A DNA stretch of 64,000 bases from Massilia sp. BJB1822 (GTDB taxonomy: Bacteria; Pseudomonadota; Gammaproteobacteria; Burkholderiales; Burkholderiaceae_D): positions 248,001-312,000 of the forward strand of contig NZ_JABWEB010000004.1 of the NCBI RefSeq assembly GCF_013369485.1, read 5' to 3'. The position numbers were made by a program, and so were the translations under genes. Below, piece after piece: positions 1 to 9,232 of the stretch. The notes beneath the pieces were generated by a model. That model saw only the letters and a program-made list of their open reading frames with translations. It was not told the origin of the DNA and did no database searches. Every line of letters starts with the position of its first letter. Within the stretch, counting starts at the first letter, position 1.

Positions 1-128
1 GCAATACCGTCGATATGGATGTCGAGCGCAACCAGTTCGCCGACAATGCGCTGCGCTATGAGGCCGGCGTCACCTTCATCAATTCCCAGATCAAGGGCTT
101 GCTGGCGGCCATCCAGGGAGGACAGTAA
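1..128 (+). CDS. flgB: FlgB, proximal rod protein (C-terminal end only)
   Basis: Only the last 41 codons are present (first full codon at 3, stop TAA at 126-128). The tail reads [20 protein letters not shown] followed by a helix ending LLAAIQGGQ, the conserved C-terminal helix of FlgB, one of the proximal rod subunits assembled on the MS ring. The stop lies two bases before flgC, as expected for the first two genes of a flgBCDEFGHIJKL operon. The start and promoter are outside the window. Confidence 0.93.
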   Translation, partial: NTVDMDVERNQFADNALRYEAGVTFINSQIKGLLAAIQGGQ

Positions 129-130
129 TC

Positions 131-535
131 ATGTCGCTATTCAGTATTTTTAATGTTTCCGGTTCGGCCATGAGCGCCCAGGCCCAGCGCCTGAACGTGG
201 TCGCCTCCAATCTGGCCAATGCCGACAGTTCCACCAGCGCCACCGGCGAGGCTTACCGCGCCAAGCAGGTGGTGTTCGAAGCCACGCCCTCGGCCAATAA
301 CGCCTCGACCGGGGTCAAGGTACAGCGCGTGGTGGAAGATCCGGGGCCGATGAAGCAGGTCTACGACCCCAAGCATCCGCTGGCCGACGAGAAGGGCTAT
401 GTGACCATGCCCAATGTGAACGTGGTCGATGAGATGGTGAATATGCTGTCGGCCTCGCGCTCTTACCAGACCAATGTCGAAACGATGAACGCAGCCAAGT
501 CGCTGCTCTTGAAAACCCTGACCATTGGTCAGTAA
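131..535 (+). CDS. flgC: FlgC, flagellar proximal rod protein
   Basis: 134 residues, the usual FlgC length. The N-terminal helix contains the rod/hook signature [19 protein letters not shown], and the C-terminal helix contains [20 protein letters not shown], the pair that form the coiled-coil D0 core of axial proteins. A GGGAGG stretch about 10 bases upstream is a plausible ribosome site. FlgC builds the rod with FlgB, FlgF and FlgG and is exported by the flagellar type III apparatus without a cleaved signal. Confidence 0.97.
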   Translation: MSLFSIFNVSGSAMSAQAQRLNVVASNLANADSSTSATGEAYRAKQVVFEATPSANNASTGVKVQRVVEDPGPMKQVYDPKHPLADEKGYVTMPNVNVVDEMVNMLSASRSYQTNVETMNAAKSLLLKTLTIGQ

Positions 536-548
536 CCGGAATTAGATC

Positions 549-1238
549 ATGGCCGTCGATACCAATACCTCCGTCCAGGGCAGCGGCCCGTCTGGCACGC
601 TGATGAATGCCGTCAACCCGAAAAAGGCGACGGCCACCGACAGCACCAAGGCCGACCAGGACAAGTTCATGACCCTGCTGCTGACCCAGCTGAAAAACCA
701 GGATCCGCTGAACCCGATGGACAACGCCCAGATCACCAGCCAGCTGGCCCAGCTGCAAACCGTGAGCGGCGTGAACAAGCTCAATGCCACACTGGATTCG
801 CTGCGCGGCGACTACAAGGCATCGGCCTCGCTGGCGGCCACGAATATGATCAACCATGGCGTGCTGGTGCCCGGCTCGGCCCTGCAGCTGGCCAGCGGCA
901 AGGCCGTCTTCGGCATCGATATGGGCACGGCCGCCGACCAGGTGCAGATCGAGATCAAGGACAGCAGCGGCAAGGCCATCCATGTCATCGATATGAAAAA
1001 CGTCAAGGCTGGCACCATGCCCCTGGTATGGGACGGTACGCTGGCCGACGGCAAGAAGGCGCCCGACGGCGCCTACCGCATCGCCGTCACGGCCACCACC
1101 GGCGGCGCCAAGCTCAAGGATGCCGCGGCGCTAACCTTCGGCACGGTGGCCAGCGTTTCGACCGGCGCCGCCGGCATCAAATTAAACATCCCCAACGTCG
1201 GCACGCTGACGATGGACGATATCAAGCAAGTGTTGTAA
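549..1238 (+). CDS. flgD: FlgD, hook cap / hook assembly scaffold
   Basis: 229 residues. The conserved N-terminal segment DQDKFMTLLLTQLKNQDPLN (about residues 36-55), followed by MDNAQITSQLAQ, is diagnostic of FlgD. The C-terminal half contains the FlgD Tudor/Ig-like region (VWDGTLADGKKAPDGAYRI). FlgD caps the growing hook and is later replaced by FlgK. It sits 13 bases after flgC in the rod/hook operon, and its ribosome site is weak, suggesting translational coupling. Confidence 0.97.
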   Translation: MAVDTNTSVQGSGPSGTLMNAVNPKKATATDSTKADQDKFMTLLLTQLKNQDPLNPMDNAQITSQLAQLQTVSGVNKLNATLDSLRGDYKASASLAATNMINHGVLVPGSALQLASGKAVFGIDMGTAADQVQIEIKDSSGKAIHVIDMKNVKAGTMPLVWDGTLADGKKAPDGAYRIAVTATTGGAKLKDAAALTFGTVASVSTGAAGIKLNIPNVGTLTMDDIKQVL

Positions 1239-1266
1239 GCCAGCCCATACTGAAGAGGGGAATAGC

Positions 1267-2805
1267 ATGTTTCAACAAGGTCTCAGCGGCCTGAACGCCG
1301 CAGATATATCGCTCAAAACGATCGGCAACAATATCGCCAACGCCAGTACCGTGGGCTTCAAGGGTTCTGTGGCCCAGTTCGCCGACCTGTACGCGAACTC
1401 GCTGAACGGGGTCAGCGGCAACAATCCCGGCATTGGCGTGTCGGTCGCGCGGCTGGCGCAGCAATTCACCCAGGGCGGGATCGAGACGACCAATAATCCG
1501 CTCGATATTTCCATCAATGGCGGCGGCTTCTTCCGCACCGTGGTCAATGGCGCCGTCCAGTATTCGCGCAATGGCCAGTTCCTGCTCGACAAGAACGGCG
1601 GCATCATCAATGCCCAGGGCGCCCAGGTGACGGGTTATCTGGCCAATAAGGATGGGGTGATCCTGTCCGGTGCGCCGGTGCCGCTGGTGATCGACAGCTC
1701 CGACCTGAAACCGAAGCCGACGGATAACGCCAATTTCTCCATCAACCTGAATTCCAAGGAAGAGCTGCCGGTCAAGACGCCGTTCAGTCCGACTGATCCG
1801 ACCAGCTTCAACAAGCAGACCTCGCTTAACGTGTACGACAGTCTGGGCAACTCCCATGTGATGGGCGTCTATTATGTGAAGACGGCACCCAATACTTGGG
1901 ACGTCTACATGTCCAACGATGGGGTGGAGTTGCAGACGCAAAAAGTGTTGAGCGATGCTGCCGCTACTGACCCGGTTAAAGCAGCCCGTCAGGCATATTA
2001 TGACGCCGTCGTCGCCGTGCCCCAAGGTGATATTCTGGCGGCAAATATTGGCTATGCTACCGCTCTGGGGGAGCAATTGGAAACCGCCATACTGGCCATT
2101 GATCCCGCGGCCGATGTCACCAAGCTGCATGCGATGTGGGCAGACGCTGCTACCAATATTGGCAACCGTGCCAATACCAATCCGGATGAAATCGGCGCCA
2201 CCATGGCCACGGCCTTTATGGTGCCGGCGGTGAAGCAGAGCACCTTGGTCTTTGACCGTTCCGGCGCCATGGACTTGACCGCGATGGCGGCGCTGGTTCC
2301 GCCACAAAAGTTGCCATTGACCGTTAACCTGCCGATCTTCCCTGACCTGGGTTCGGTGCAGCCGATGGTCATCAAGGTCGACTTTGCCGGCACCACGCAA
2401 TACGGCGCGCCCACCAGCGAGAAGGCCAGTACCCAGGATGGCTATTCCGCAGGCAGCCTGGAGCGTTTTGCCGCCGACGAGAAGGGTGTCATCGTCGGCC
2501 AGTACAGCAACGGCAAATCGCGGCCGCTGGGCCAGTTCGTGCTGGCCAATTTCGCCAGCCCGGACGGTCTGGTCCCGCTGGGCAATAACGCCTGGGCCGA
2601 AAGCTCGGCCTCGGGCGCCCCCCAGGTTGGCGTGCCGGGCGACGGCAAGATGGGCAAGCTGCGCTCGTCCTCGGTCGAGGTGTCGAACGTGGACTTGACC
2701 AAGGAACTGGTGAATATGATCACCGCCCAGCGCGTCTACCAGGCCAATGCCCAGACCATCAAGACCCAGGACTCGGTCATGCAGACCCTGGTCAATCTGC
2801 GTTAA
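1267..2805 (+). CDS. flgE: FlgE, flagellar hook protein with an internal helical insertion
   Basis: 512 residues, longer than the roughly 400 of enteric FlgE. The N-terminus MFQQGLSGLNAADISLKTIG plus NNIANASTVGFKGS and the C-terminus LTKELVNMITAQRVYQANAQ are the classic hook D0 helices. A GAGGGG ribosome site precedes the ATG. Residues about 225-322 (about 1939-2232) form an Ala-rich, apparently helical block within the beta-rich outer domains; I do not recognise it as a standard FlgE domain. The subunits polymerise into the curved hook under control of FliK. Confidence 0.96.
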   Translation: MFQQGLSGLNAADISLKTIGNNIANASTVGFKGSVAQFADLYANSLNGVSGNNPGIGVSVARLAQQFTQGGIETTNNPLDISINGGGFFRTVVNGAVQYSRNGQFLLDKNGGIINAQGAQVTGYLANKDGVILSGAPVPLVIDSSDLKPKPTDNANFSINLNSKEELPVKTPFSPTDPTSFNKQTSLNVYDSLGNSHVMGVYYVKTAPNTWDVYMSNDGVELQTQKVLSDAAATDPVKAARQAYYDAVVAVPQGDILAANIGYATALGEQLETAILAIDPAADVTKLHAMWADAATNIGNRANTNPDEIGATMATAFMVPAVKQSTLVFDRSGAMDLTAMAALVPPQKLPLTVNLPIFPDLGSVQPMVIKVDFAGTTQYGAPTSEKASTQDGYSAGSLERFAADEKGVIVGQYSNGKSRPLGQFVLANFASPDGLVPLGNNAWAESSASGAPQVGVPGDGKMGKLRSSSVEVSNVDLTKELVNMITAQRVYQANAQTIKTQDSVMQTLVNLR

Positions 2806-2873
2806 ACCCGGCGTAAGCGCGGCAGGGGAGGGCGCCGCCTTCCCCGCGCCGCGCGCCGCTTTCGGAGCTTTCC

Positions 2874-3617
2874 ATGGATCGACTGATCTATACCGCCATG
2901 ACGGGCGCCAGGCACATCCTGGACCAGCAGGCCACCACCTCGAACAATCTGGCCAACGCCACCACCACCGGCTTTCGCGCCCAGCTCGACTCTTTCCGCG
3001 CTGTGCCCGTGGTGTCGGAGGGCTTGCCCACGCGCACCTTCGTGGTCGATTCCACGGTGGGCACGGATTTCCGGCCCGGCCCGATCCAGACCACGGCCAA
3101 TCCGCTCGATGTGGCCATGCGCGGCGAAGGCTGGCTGGCGGTGCAGTCGCCCGACGGCTCGGAAGCGTATACGCGCAGCGGCAGCCTGAAAGTCAGCACC
3201 AATGGCTTGCTGCAGACGCGCGCCGGCCACAATCTGATCGGCGAAAACGGGCCGATCGCCATTCCGCCCGACAGCGAAATCAGCATCGCCTCGGACGGCA
3301 CGGTGTCGGCCATCAGCACGGTACAGACCCAGCCCGGTCCCTCGAATGTGCTGGGACGCATCAAGCTGGTGAATCCGCCGCCCACTGAGCTGCTGCGTGG
3401 CGACGATGGCCTGTTCCGCCTGCAGTCGGGCCAGCCGGCCGATGTCGACCAGAATGTGCGCCTGGTCGATGGCGCCGTCGAGGGCAGCAATGTCAACCCG
3501 GTTGACGCCATGGTGAGCATGATCGCGCTGGCGCGCTCCTTCGAGACGCAAATGAGCTTGCTGAAGAATGCCGAGAATAACGCGGCGAAAGCTACCCAGA
3601 TCCTCGCTTTGAATTGA
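2874..3617 (+). CDS. flgF: FlgF, proximal rod protein
   Basis: 247 residues, the usual length. The N-terminus MDRLIYTAMTGARHILDQQA with TSNNLANATTTGFRAQ, and the C-terminal VNPVDAMVSMIALARSFETQM, match FlgF rather than FlgG. It lies 68 bases after flgE with GGAG at -8. FlgF is the junction rod protein between the FlgB/FlgC proximal rod and the FlgG distal rod. Confidence 0.97.
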   Translation: MDRLIYTAMTGARHILDQQATTSNNLANATTTGFRAQLDSFRAVPVVSEGLPTRTFVVDSTVGTDFRPGPIQTTANPLDVAMRGEGWLAVQSPDGSEAYTRSGSLKVSTNGLLQTRAGHNLIGENGPIAIPPDSEISIASDGTVSAISTVQTQPGPSNVLGRIKLVNPPPTELLRGDDGLFRLQSGQPADVDQNVRLVDGAVEGSNVNPVDAMVSMIALARSFETQMSLLKNAENNAAKATQILALN

Positions 3618-3687
3618 CCTTGGCAGCGGCATAATGTCTCCATGAAAACTGGCTTGGCGCGCGCCGCCGGCCTCAAGGAGAAAGCAC

Positions 3688-4470
3688 ATGATCCGTTCCT
3701 TATGGATTGCCAAGACCGGCATGGAGGCCATGCAGACGCAGATGGACGTGGTGTCCAACAATCTGGCCAACGTCAGCACCAATGGCTTCAAGAAATCGCG
3801 CGCCGTCTTCGAAGATCTGCTGTACCAGAATATCCGCCAGCCCGGCGGCCAGTCCTCGCAGCAGACCCAACTGCCTTCCGGCATGCAGCAAGGCACGGGC
3901 GTGCGTCCGGTGGCCATCGAGCGCATCCACACCCAGGGCAATCCCCAGTCCACCGGCAACGACAAGGACTTGATGGTCAACGGCCCCGGCTTCTTCAATG
4001 TGCTGCTGCCCGACGGCACCACGGCGTATACCCGCGACGGTTCCTTCCAGCGCGACAATAACGGCCAGATGGTCACGTCCAGCGGCTTCCCGCTGCAGCC
4101 GGCCATCACCATTCCCATCAATGCCAAGGAAATCACGGTCGGCCGCGACGGCACTGTGTCGGCCAAGATCGAGGGCCAGATCGCCGCGCAGCAGATCGGC
4201 AGCATCCAGCTGGCGACCTTCATCAATCCCACCGGCCTGGAGTCGCGCGGCGAGAACCTGTATGTGGAAACCGGCGCCTCGGGCGCGGCCCAGAGCAACC
4301 AGCCCGGCACCAATGGCACCGGCCTGATCCTGCAAGGCTATGTCGAGGTGTCGAATGTGAACGTGGTGGAGGAGATGGTGAATATGATCCAGACCCAGCG
4401 CGCCTACGAGATCAACAGCAAGGCCATCACCACCTCGGACCAGATGCTGCAGAAACTGTCCCAGCTGTAA
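3688..4470 (+). CDS. flgG: FlgG, distal rod protein
   Basis: 260 residues, exactly the standard FlgG length. The N-terminus [20 protein letters not shown] plus [19 protein letters not shown] and the C-terminal [20 protein letters not shown] are highly conserved. A strong AAGGAG site lies upstream. It makes the distal rod that crosses the P and L rings. The stop TAA overlaps an upstream ATG at 4470, but flgH is better started at 4482. Confidence 0.98.
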   Translation: MIRSLWIAKTGMEAMQTQMDVVSNNLANVSTNGFKKSRAVFEDLLYQNIRQPGGQSSQQTQLPSGMQQGTGVRPVAIERIHTQGNPQSTGNDKDLMVNGPGFFNVLLPDGTTAYTRDGSFQRDNNGQMVTSSGFPLQPAITIPINAKEITVGRDGTVSAKIEGQIAAQQIGSIQLATFINPTGLESRGENLYVETGASGAAQSNQPGTNGTGLILQGYVEVSNVNVVEEMVNMIQTQRAYEINSKAITTSDQMLQKLSQL

Positions 4471-4481
4471 TGGAGCGTGCC

Positions 4482-5135
4482 ATGAAAACCGCGTATACCG
4501 TTTTTGCCGCCGCAGCCCTGCTGGCCGGCTGCAGCGTCGCCCCGACGTCCATCGTGCAGGGACCGACCACGGCGCGGCCGCTGACGGCGGCCCAGATGCC
4601 GGCCCCGGCCAATGGCGCCATCTTCCAGGTCAACGGCTACCGTCCCCATTTCGAAGACCGGCGCGCGCGCCAGGTTGGCGATCTGATCAATATCGTCATC
4701 ACCGAGCGCACCTCGGCGGTGAAGAACGGCAGCAGCACCGGCAATAAATCGGGCAGCGTCAACTTCGGCGTGCCCGGTCCGCTGCAAGACCGCCTCGGCG
4801 CCAGTGTGACGTCCAGCGGCGCCATCAAATACGCCGACGGCGACAACCAGACCGCCAACAATACCTTCACCGGCAATATCGGCGCCACCGTGGTCGAGGT
4901 GCTGCCGAACGGGAATTTGATCGTGGCCGGCGAAAAGCAGATCGGCATGAACCGCGGCACGGAATTCATCCGCTTCTCGGGCATGGTCAATCCCGATTCG
5001 ATCGGCGCCGGCAATACCGTGCAGTCGACCGCCGTGGCCGACGCCCGCGTCGAATACCGCACGAATAGCCAGATCGACCGCGCCGAAGTGTCGGCGATGA
5101 TGTCGCGCTTCTTCCTCAGCCTGCTTCCCTTCTGA
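4482..5135 (+). CDS. flgH: FlgH, L-ring lipoprotein
   Basis: 217 residues from the ATG at 4482, chosen because GGAG (4472-4475) sits about 6 bases upstream and because this start gives a canonical lipoprotein signal with lipobox LLAGC (Cys about residue 17). An ATG at 4470, overlapping the flgG stop, is the alternative. The conserved region QVGDLINIVITERTSA and the C-terminus DRAEVSAMMSRFFLSLLPF match FlgH, the outer-membrane L-ring subunit. Confidence 0.96.
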   Translation: MKTAYTVFAAAALLAGCSVAPTSIVQGPTTARPLTAAQMPAPANGAIFQVNGYRPHFEDRRARQVGDLINIVITERTSAVKNGSSTGNKSGSVNFGVPGPLQDRLGASVTSSGAIKYADGDNQTANNTFTGNIGATVVEVLPNGNLIVAGEKQIGMNRGTEFIRFSGMVNPDSIGAGNTVQSTAVADARVEYRTNSQIDRAEVSAMMSRFFLSLLPF

Positions 5136-5137
5136 CC

Positions 5138-6241
5138 ATGAACACCATGCTGAAAATCCTCGGCCTGTGCGCGGCGCTGCTGCTGGCGCCGGGCGTGCAG
5201 GCGGAACGCCTGAAAGACTTGGCCAGCATCGCCGGCGTGCGCCAGAACCAGCTGCTGGGCTATGGCCTGGTGGTGGGCCTGGACGGCAGCGGCGACCAGA
5301 CCACGCAAACCCCGTTCACCGTGCAGAGCGTGGCCTCGATGCTGCAGCAGATGGGCGTGGCCCTGCCGCCCGGCACCAATCTGCAATTGAAGAATGTGGC
5401 GGCGGTGATGGTGACCACCTCGCTGCCGGCCTTCGCCCAACCCGGCCAGCTGCTCGACGTGACGGTCTCGTCCATGGGCAATGCGAAAAGCCTGCGCGGC
5501 GGCACGCTGCTGATGACCCCGCTCAAAGGCGCGGACGGCCAGGTGTATGGCATGGCCCAGGGCAATGTGCTGGTGGGCGGCGTCGGCGCCCAGGCCGGCG
5601 GCAGCTCGGTGGTGGTGAACCACCTGTCGGTGGGCCGCATCTCGGGCGGCGCCACGGTCGAGCGCGCCGTGCCCACTTCCCTGGGCCAGGACAATATGAT
5701 CCGCCTGGAATTGAACACCACCGATTTCGCCACCGCCAGCCGCGTGGTGCAGGCGATCAATGACAAATACGGCAGCGGCATCGCGTATGCGCTCGACGGC
5801 CGCGTGATCCGCGTGCAGGCGCCGTCCAGCAGCGATCTGCGCGTGGCCTTCATCGGCACGCTGGAAAGCCTGGATGTGAAGCCGGCCCAGGGCGCGGCCA
5901 AGGTCATCATGAATGCGCGCACCGGTTCGGTGGTGATGAACCATGCCGTGACCTTGGAGACGTGCGCCATCTCGCACGGCAATCTGACGGTGTCGGTGTC
6001 GTCCGAGCCGCAGGTGAGCCAGCCCAATCCGCTGTCGGGCGGCCAGACCGTCGTTACCCAGAGCAGCCAGGTCGATGTGAAGAAGGATGGCGGCAAGGTG
6101 CTGATGCTGAAAGGCGGCGCCTCGCTGGCCGAGGTGGTCAAGGCGCTGAACGCGATCGGCGCCTCGCCGCAAGACTTGCTGGCCATCCTGCAAGCAATGA
6201 AGGCCGCAGGTTCGCTGCGCGCCGAACTGGAAATCATCTAA
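5138..6241 (+). CDS. flgI: FlgI, periplasmic P-ring protein
   Basis: 367 residues, with a Sec signal peptide ending near VQA (residues 20-22) before mature ERLKDLASIAGVRQNQLLGY. GLVVGLDGSGDQT and the C-terminal half, with LMLKGGASLAEVVKALNAIG, are diagnostic of FlgI. It starts two bases after the flgH stop, so the two ring genes are probably translationally coupled. The P ring forms the rod bushing in the peptidoglycan layer. Confidence 0.97.
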   Translation: MNTMLKILGLCAALLLAPGVQAERLKDLASIAGVRQNQLLGYGLVVGLDGSGDQTTQTPFTVQSVASMLQQMGVALPPGTNLQLKNVAAVMVTTSLPAFAQPGQLLDVTVSSMGNAKSLRGGTLLMTPLKGADGQVYGMAQGNVLVGGVGAQAGGSSVVVNHLSVGRISGGATVERAVPTSLGQDNMIRLELNTTDFATASRVVQAINDKYGSGIAYALDGRVIRVQAPSSSDLRVAFIGTLESLDVKPAQGAAKVIMNARTGSVVMNHAVTLETCAISHGNLTVSVSSEPQVSQPNPLSGGQTVVTQSSQVDVKKDGGKVLMLKGGASLAEVVKALNAIGASPQDLLAILQAMKAAGSLRAELEII

Positions 6242-6253
6242 GAAGAGGCTGCC

Positions 6254-7141
6254 ATGATCCGCCAAAGCAGCACTGCCGACCTGTCCAGCCAGTTTGCCCT
6301 CGATACCAAGGGCATGGGCGAGCTGCGCCAGTCGGCCCGCGCCGGTTCGCCGGACGCGCTGAAAACCGCCGCCACCCAATTCGAAGCGATGTTCGTGAAT
6401 ATGATGTTGAAGAGCATGCGCGAGGCGACGCCGCAGGACGGCCCGCTGGACAGCCAGCAAACGAAGATGTTTACCACCATGCTCGACCAGCAGACCAGCC
6501 AGAATATCGCCAAGAAGGGCGTGGGCCTGGCCGATATGCTGATCCGCCAGCTGTCGCAGGGCGGGACGCCATCCTTCCCCGGCTCGGCCGAGCTGCAGAG
6601 CGGCCTGGACAGCAGCGCGCGCCTGCAGAAATCCATCGAGGCCGTGGGCGGCAGCGCCGTCGCCAGCGGCAAGGGCGCGGCCCTGCCGCATGTGCGCGCC
6701 TTCCAGGACAAGCTGGGCGCCCATGCCGACGAGGCCAGCCGCGCCACCGGCATCCCGGCCAAGTTCATGCTGGGCCAGGCGGCGCTGGAGAGCGGCTGGG
6801 GCCGGCGCGAGATCAAGCAGCGCGACGGTTCCACCAGCCACAATCTGTTCGGCATCAAGGCCGGTCCGGACTGGAAGGGCAAGGTGGTGACGGCCACCAC
6901 CACCGAATACGTGAACGGCAAGGCCCAGACCCGGGTTGAACGCTTCCGCGCCTACGACAGCTATGCCGACAGCTTCAAGGATTACGCCAAGCTCATCACC
7001 GAGAACCCGCGCTATGAAAAAGTGCTGGCCAGCGCGGGCGACGCCAGCAAGTTCGCCCAGGGCTTGCAGCGCGCCGGTTACGCCACCGACCCGAATTATG
7101 CGGCCAAGCTGACCAGTATTATCAAACGGACATTGGCCTGA
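6254..7141 (+). CDS. flgJ: FlgJ, rod-cap and peptidoglycan hydrolase
   Basis: 295 residues with the two-domain architecture of beta/gammaproteobacterial FlgJ. Residues about 1-110 are the rod-binding domain (ATQFEAMFVNMMLKSMREAT). Residues about 145-295 are a glucosaminidase domain (AALESGWGRREIK, with the probable catalytic Glu in ALESGWG, and HNLFGIKAGPDWKGK). It scaffolds rod assembly and opens the murein layer. AAGAGG lies about 6 bases upstream. A 103-base gap follows before flgK. Confidence 0.96.
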   Translation: MIRQSSTADLSSQFALDTKGMGELRQSARAGSPDALKTAATQFEAMFVNMMLKSMREATPQDGPLDSQQTKMFTTMLDQQTSQNIAKKGVGLADMLIRQLSQGGTPSFPGSAELQSGLDSSARLQKSIEAVGGSAVASGKGAALPHVRAFQDKLGAHADEASRATGIPAKFMLGQAALESGWGRREIKQRDGSTSHNLFGIKAGPDWKGKVVTATTTEYVNGKAQTRVERFRAYDSYADSFKDYAKLITENPRYEKVLASAGDASKFAQGLQRAGYATDPNYAAKLTSIIKRTLA

Positions 7142-7244
7142 GTCAGCAGGCAAGTTCTTCCCAGGGGCGGACACTGTAGCCGCCCGGTATTTCAAGTTTC
7201 GGCGCGTTTTGCCGTAAACTGCTTAACAAGCGAAAGTTACGATT

Positions 7245-9206
7245 ATGTCCAGTCTTCTCAGCATCGGTCAAAGTGGTTTGCTGGCGGCCCAGGTGGGTCT
7301 CGCCACGACTAGCCATAACATTACCAATGCCAATGTGCCGGGCTATCACCGCCAGGTGGCCGTGCAGAGCACGACGCCGGGCCTGGATACGGGCGTGGGC
7401 TTTGTCGGCACCGGCACCGAGGTGGCGCAGATCAAGCGCTATTACGACGATTTCCTGAACAAGCGCGTGCTCAACGCCGAATCCTCGCAAGCGGCCTACA
7501 CCGAGTATTACACCCAGATCAGCCAGATCGACAATATGCTGGCCGATACCACGACCGGCCTGTCGCCGGCCCTGCAGGATTTCTTCAAGGGCGTGCAGGA
7601 CGCCAATTCGAACCCGTCCTCGGTGGCCTCGCGCCAGGCCATGCTGTCCTCGGCCGAGTCCTTGGCTTCGCGCTTCCAGGGCATGGCTGGCCGGCTCAGC
7701 GAGCTGCGCAATGGCTTCAGCAGCAAGACCACGTCCATCGTCAATGAGATCAATACCTATGCCTCGCGCATTGCCGACCTGAACAACGAGATCGCCGGCC
7801 TGTCCATCGACAAGCTGCGCCTGCCCAATGATTTGCTGGACCAGCGCGATCAGCTCATTTCCGAACTGAATAAGCGGGTCAAGGTCACGGTGATGCCGGG
7901 CGATAACAATATGCTCAATGTCTCGATCGGCACCGGCCAGCCCATGGTGGTGGGCAATAAACCGTTCGAGCTGGCCGTCACCACTTCGCCGACCGATGTC
8001 AGCCGCCTGGCCATCGGCTACAAGACGGCCAACCAGCTTGGCGTGCTGCCGGAGAGCACGTTTACCGGCGGCAGCCTGGGCGGGCTGATGGACTTCCGCA
8101 CCACGGCCCTGGACCGCGCCGAAAACCAGCTGGGCCAGATCGCCGCCAGCCTGGCCGCCACCTTCAATTCCCAGCACCAGCTCGGCATTGACCTGAAAGG
8201 GGCGGCAGGCGGCAACTTCTTCAACGATATCAAGGCGGTGGTCGGCTACGACAAGCGCAATTCGATCAGCAGCACCCTGGATATCCAGGCCGTCATCAAG
8301 GATGGCACCCAGGTCACGGCCAGCACCTACGATATGAATTTCGACGGCACCAATCTGGTGCTGACGCGTGCCTCGGACGGCAAGCAGACCACGATCACGC
8401 CTTTCCCGCAGACCGGGCCGCAGATGATCGATGGCGTGGAGTACACCATCACGGGCGTGCCGGCCAACGGCGATCACGCGGAAATCCGGCCGGTGGCCAA
8501 TGCCGCCAACTCGTTCTCGGTCGCGCTCAAGGATGCCAGCAAGATCGCGCTGGCCGCGCCCATCGCCACCAGCATGCCGACCACCAATACCGGCACCGGC
8601 AAGATCGATCCGGGCAGCGTCGACGCCGCCTATCTGCAGCCGGGCAATGCGCTGACAGCGCCTTTGCCGCTGACGTATGACAGCACGGCCAATACCCTGA
8701 ACGGCTTCCCGGCCGGCCAGGACGTGACCGTGACGCCGCCGGGCGGCGGCACGCCCGTCACCTATCCGGCCGGCACCCCGGTGCCGTTTACCGACGGCGC
8801 CAAGGTTAGCTTCGGCGGCATCAGCTTCAGCATCAGCGGCAAGCCGGCCAATGGCGACCAGTTCGTCATCAGCCCGAATGCCAATGGCGTCGGCGATAAC
8901 CGCAATGGCGTGGCGCTGGCCGGCCTGCAATCGAAGAATGTGGTGGGCGGCACGGCGACCTTCCAGAGCGGTTACGCGCAGATGGTCAACTATGTCGGCA
9001 ACAAGGCGCGCGAATCGCAGATCAGCATGGATGCAGCCGATGGCGCCGTGGAGCAGGCGAGCAAGGCGCAGCAGCAGCTGTCCGGCGTCAACCTCGACGA
9101 AGAAGCGGCCAATCTGCTACGCTATCAGCAGGCGTACCAGGCTTCGGGCAAGGTGATGCAGGTGGCCAGCCAGCTGTTCGACGTGCTGTTGACGCTGGGC
9201 CGCTGA
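7245..9206 (+). CDS. flgK: FlgK (HAP1), hook-filament junction protein
   Basis: 653 residues. The N-terminus has LLSIGQSGLLAAQVGLATTS and HNITNANVPGYHRQ, and the C-terminus VNLDEEAANLLRYQQAYQAS, both conserved in HAP1. The middle (about residues 330-560) is a variable, beta-rich, Gly/Thr-rich outer region. It joins the hook to FlgL and the filament. The gap 7142-7244 could hold a secondary class III promoter, but I found no convincing sigma-28 match. Confidence 0.96.
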   Translation: MSSLLSIGQSGLLAAQVGLATTSHNITNANVPGYHRQVAVQSTTPGLDTGVGFVGTGTEVAQIKRYYDDFLNKRVLNAESSQAAYTEYYTQISQIDNMLADTTTGLSPALQDFFKGVQDANSNPSSVASRQAMLSSAESLASRFQGMAGRLSELRNGFSSKTTSIVNEINTYASRIADLNNEIAGLSIDKLRLPNDLLDQRDQLISELNKRVKVTVMPGDNNMLNVSIGTGQPMVVGNKPFELAVTTSPTDVSRLAIGYKTANQLGVLPESTFTGGSLGGLMDFRTTALDRAENQLGQIAASLAATFNSQHQLGIDLKGAAGGNFFNDIKAVVGYDKRNSISSTLDIQAVIKDGTQVTASTYDMNFDGTNLVLTRASDGKQTTITPFPQTGPQMIDGVEYTITGVPANGDHAEIRPVANAANSFSVALKDASKIALAAPIATSMPTTNTGTGKIDPGSVDAAYLQPGNALTAPLPLTYDSTANTLNGFPAGQDVTVTPPGGGTPVTYPAGTPVPFTDGAKVSFGGISFSISGKPANGDQFVISPNANGVGDNRNGVALAGLQSKNVVGGTATFQSGYAQMVNYVGNKARESQISMDAADGAVEQASKAQQQLSGVNLDEEAANLLRYQQAYQASGKVMQVASQLFDVLLTLGR

Positions 9207-9232
9207 GCCAGGAATTTTTAAGGAAGAGCATC

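Noticed and set aside
7142..7244. Sigma-28 promoter before flgK (CCGTAAACTGC)
   Set aside because: No GCCGATAA-like -10 at the required 11-base distance.
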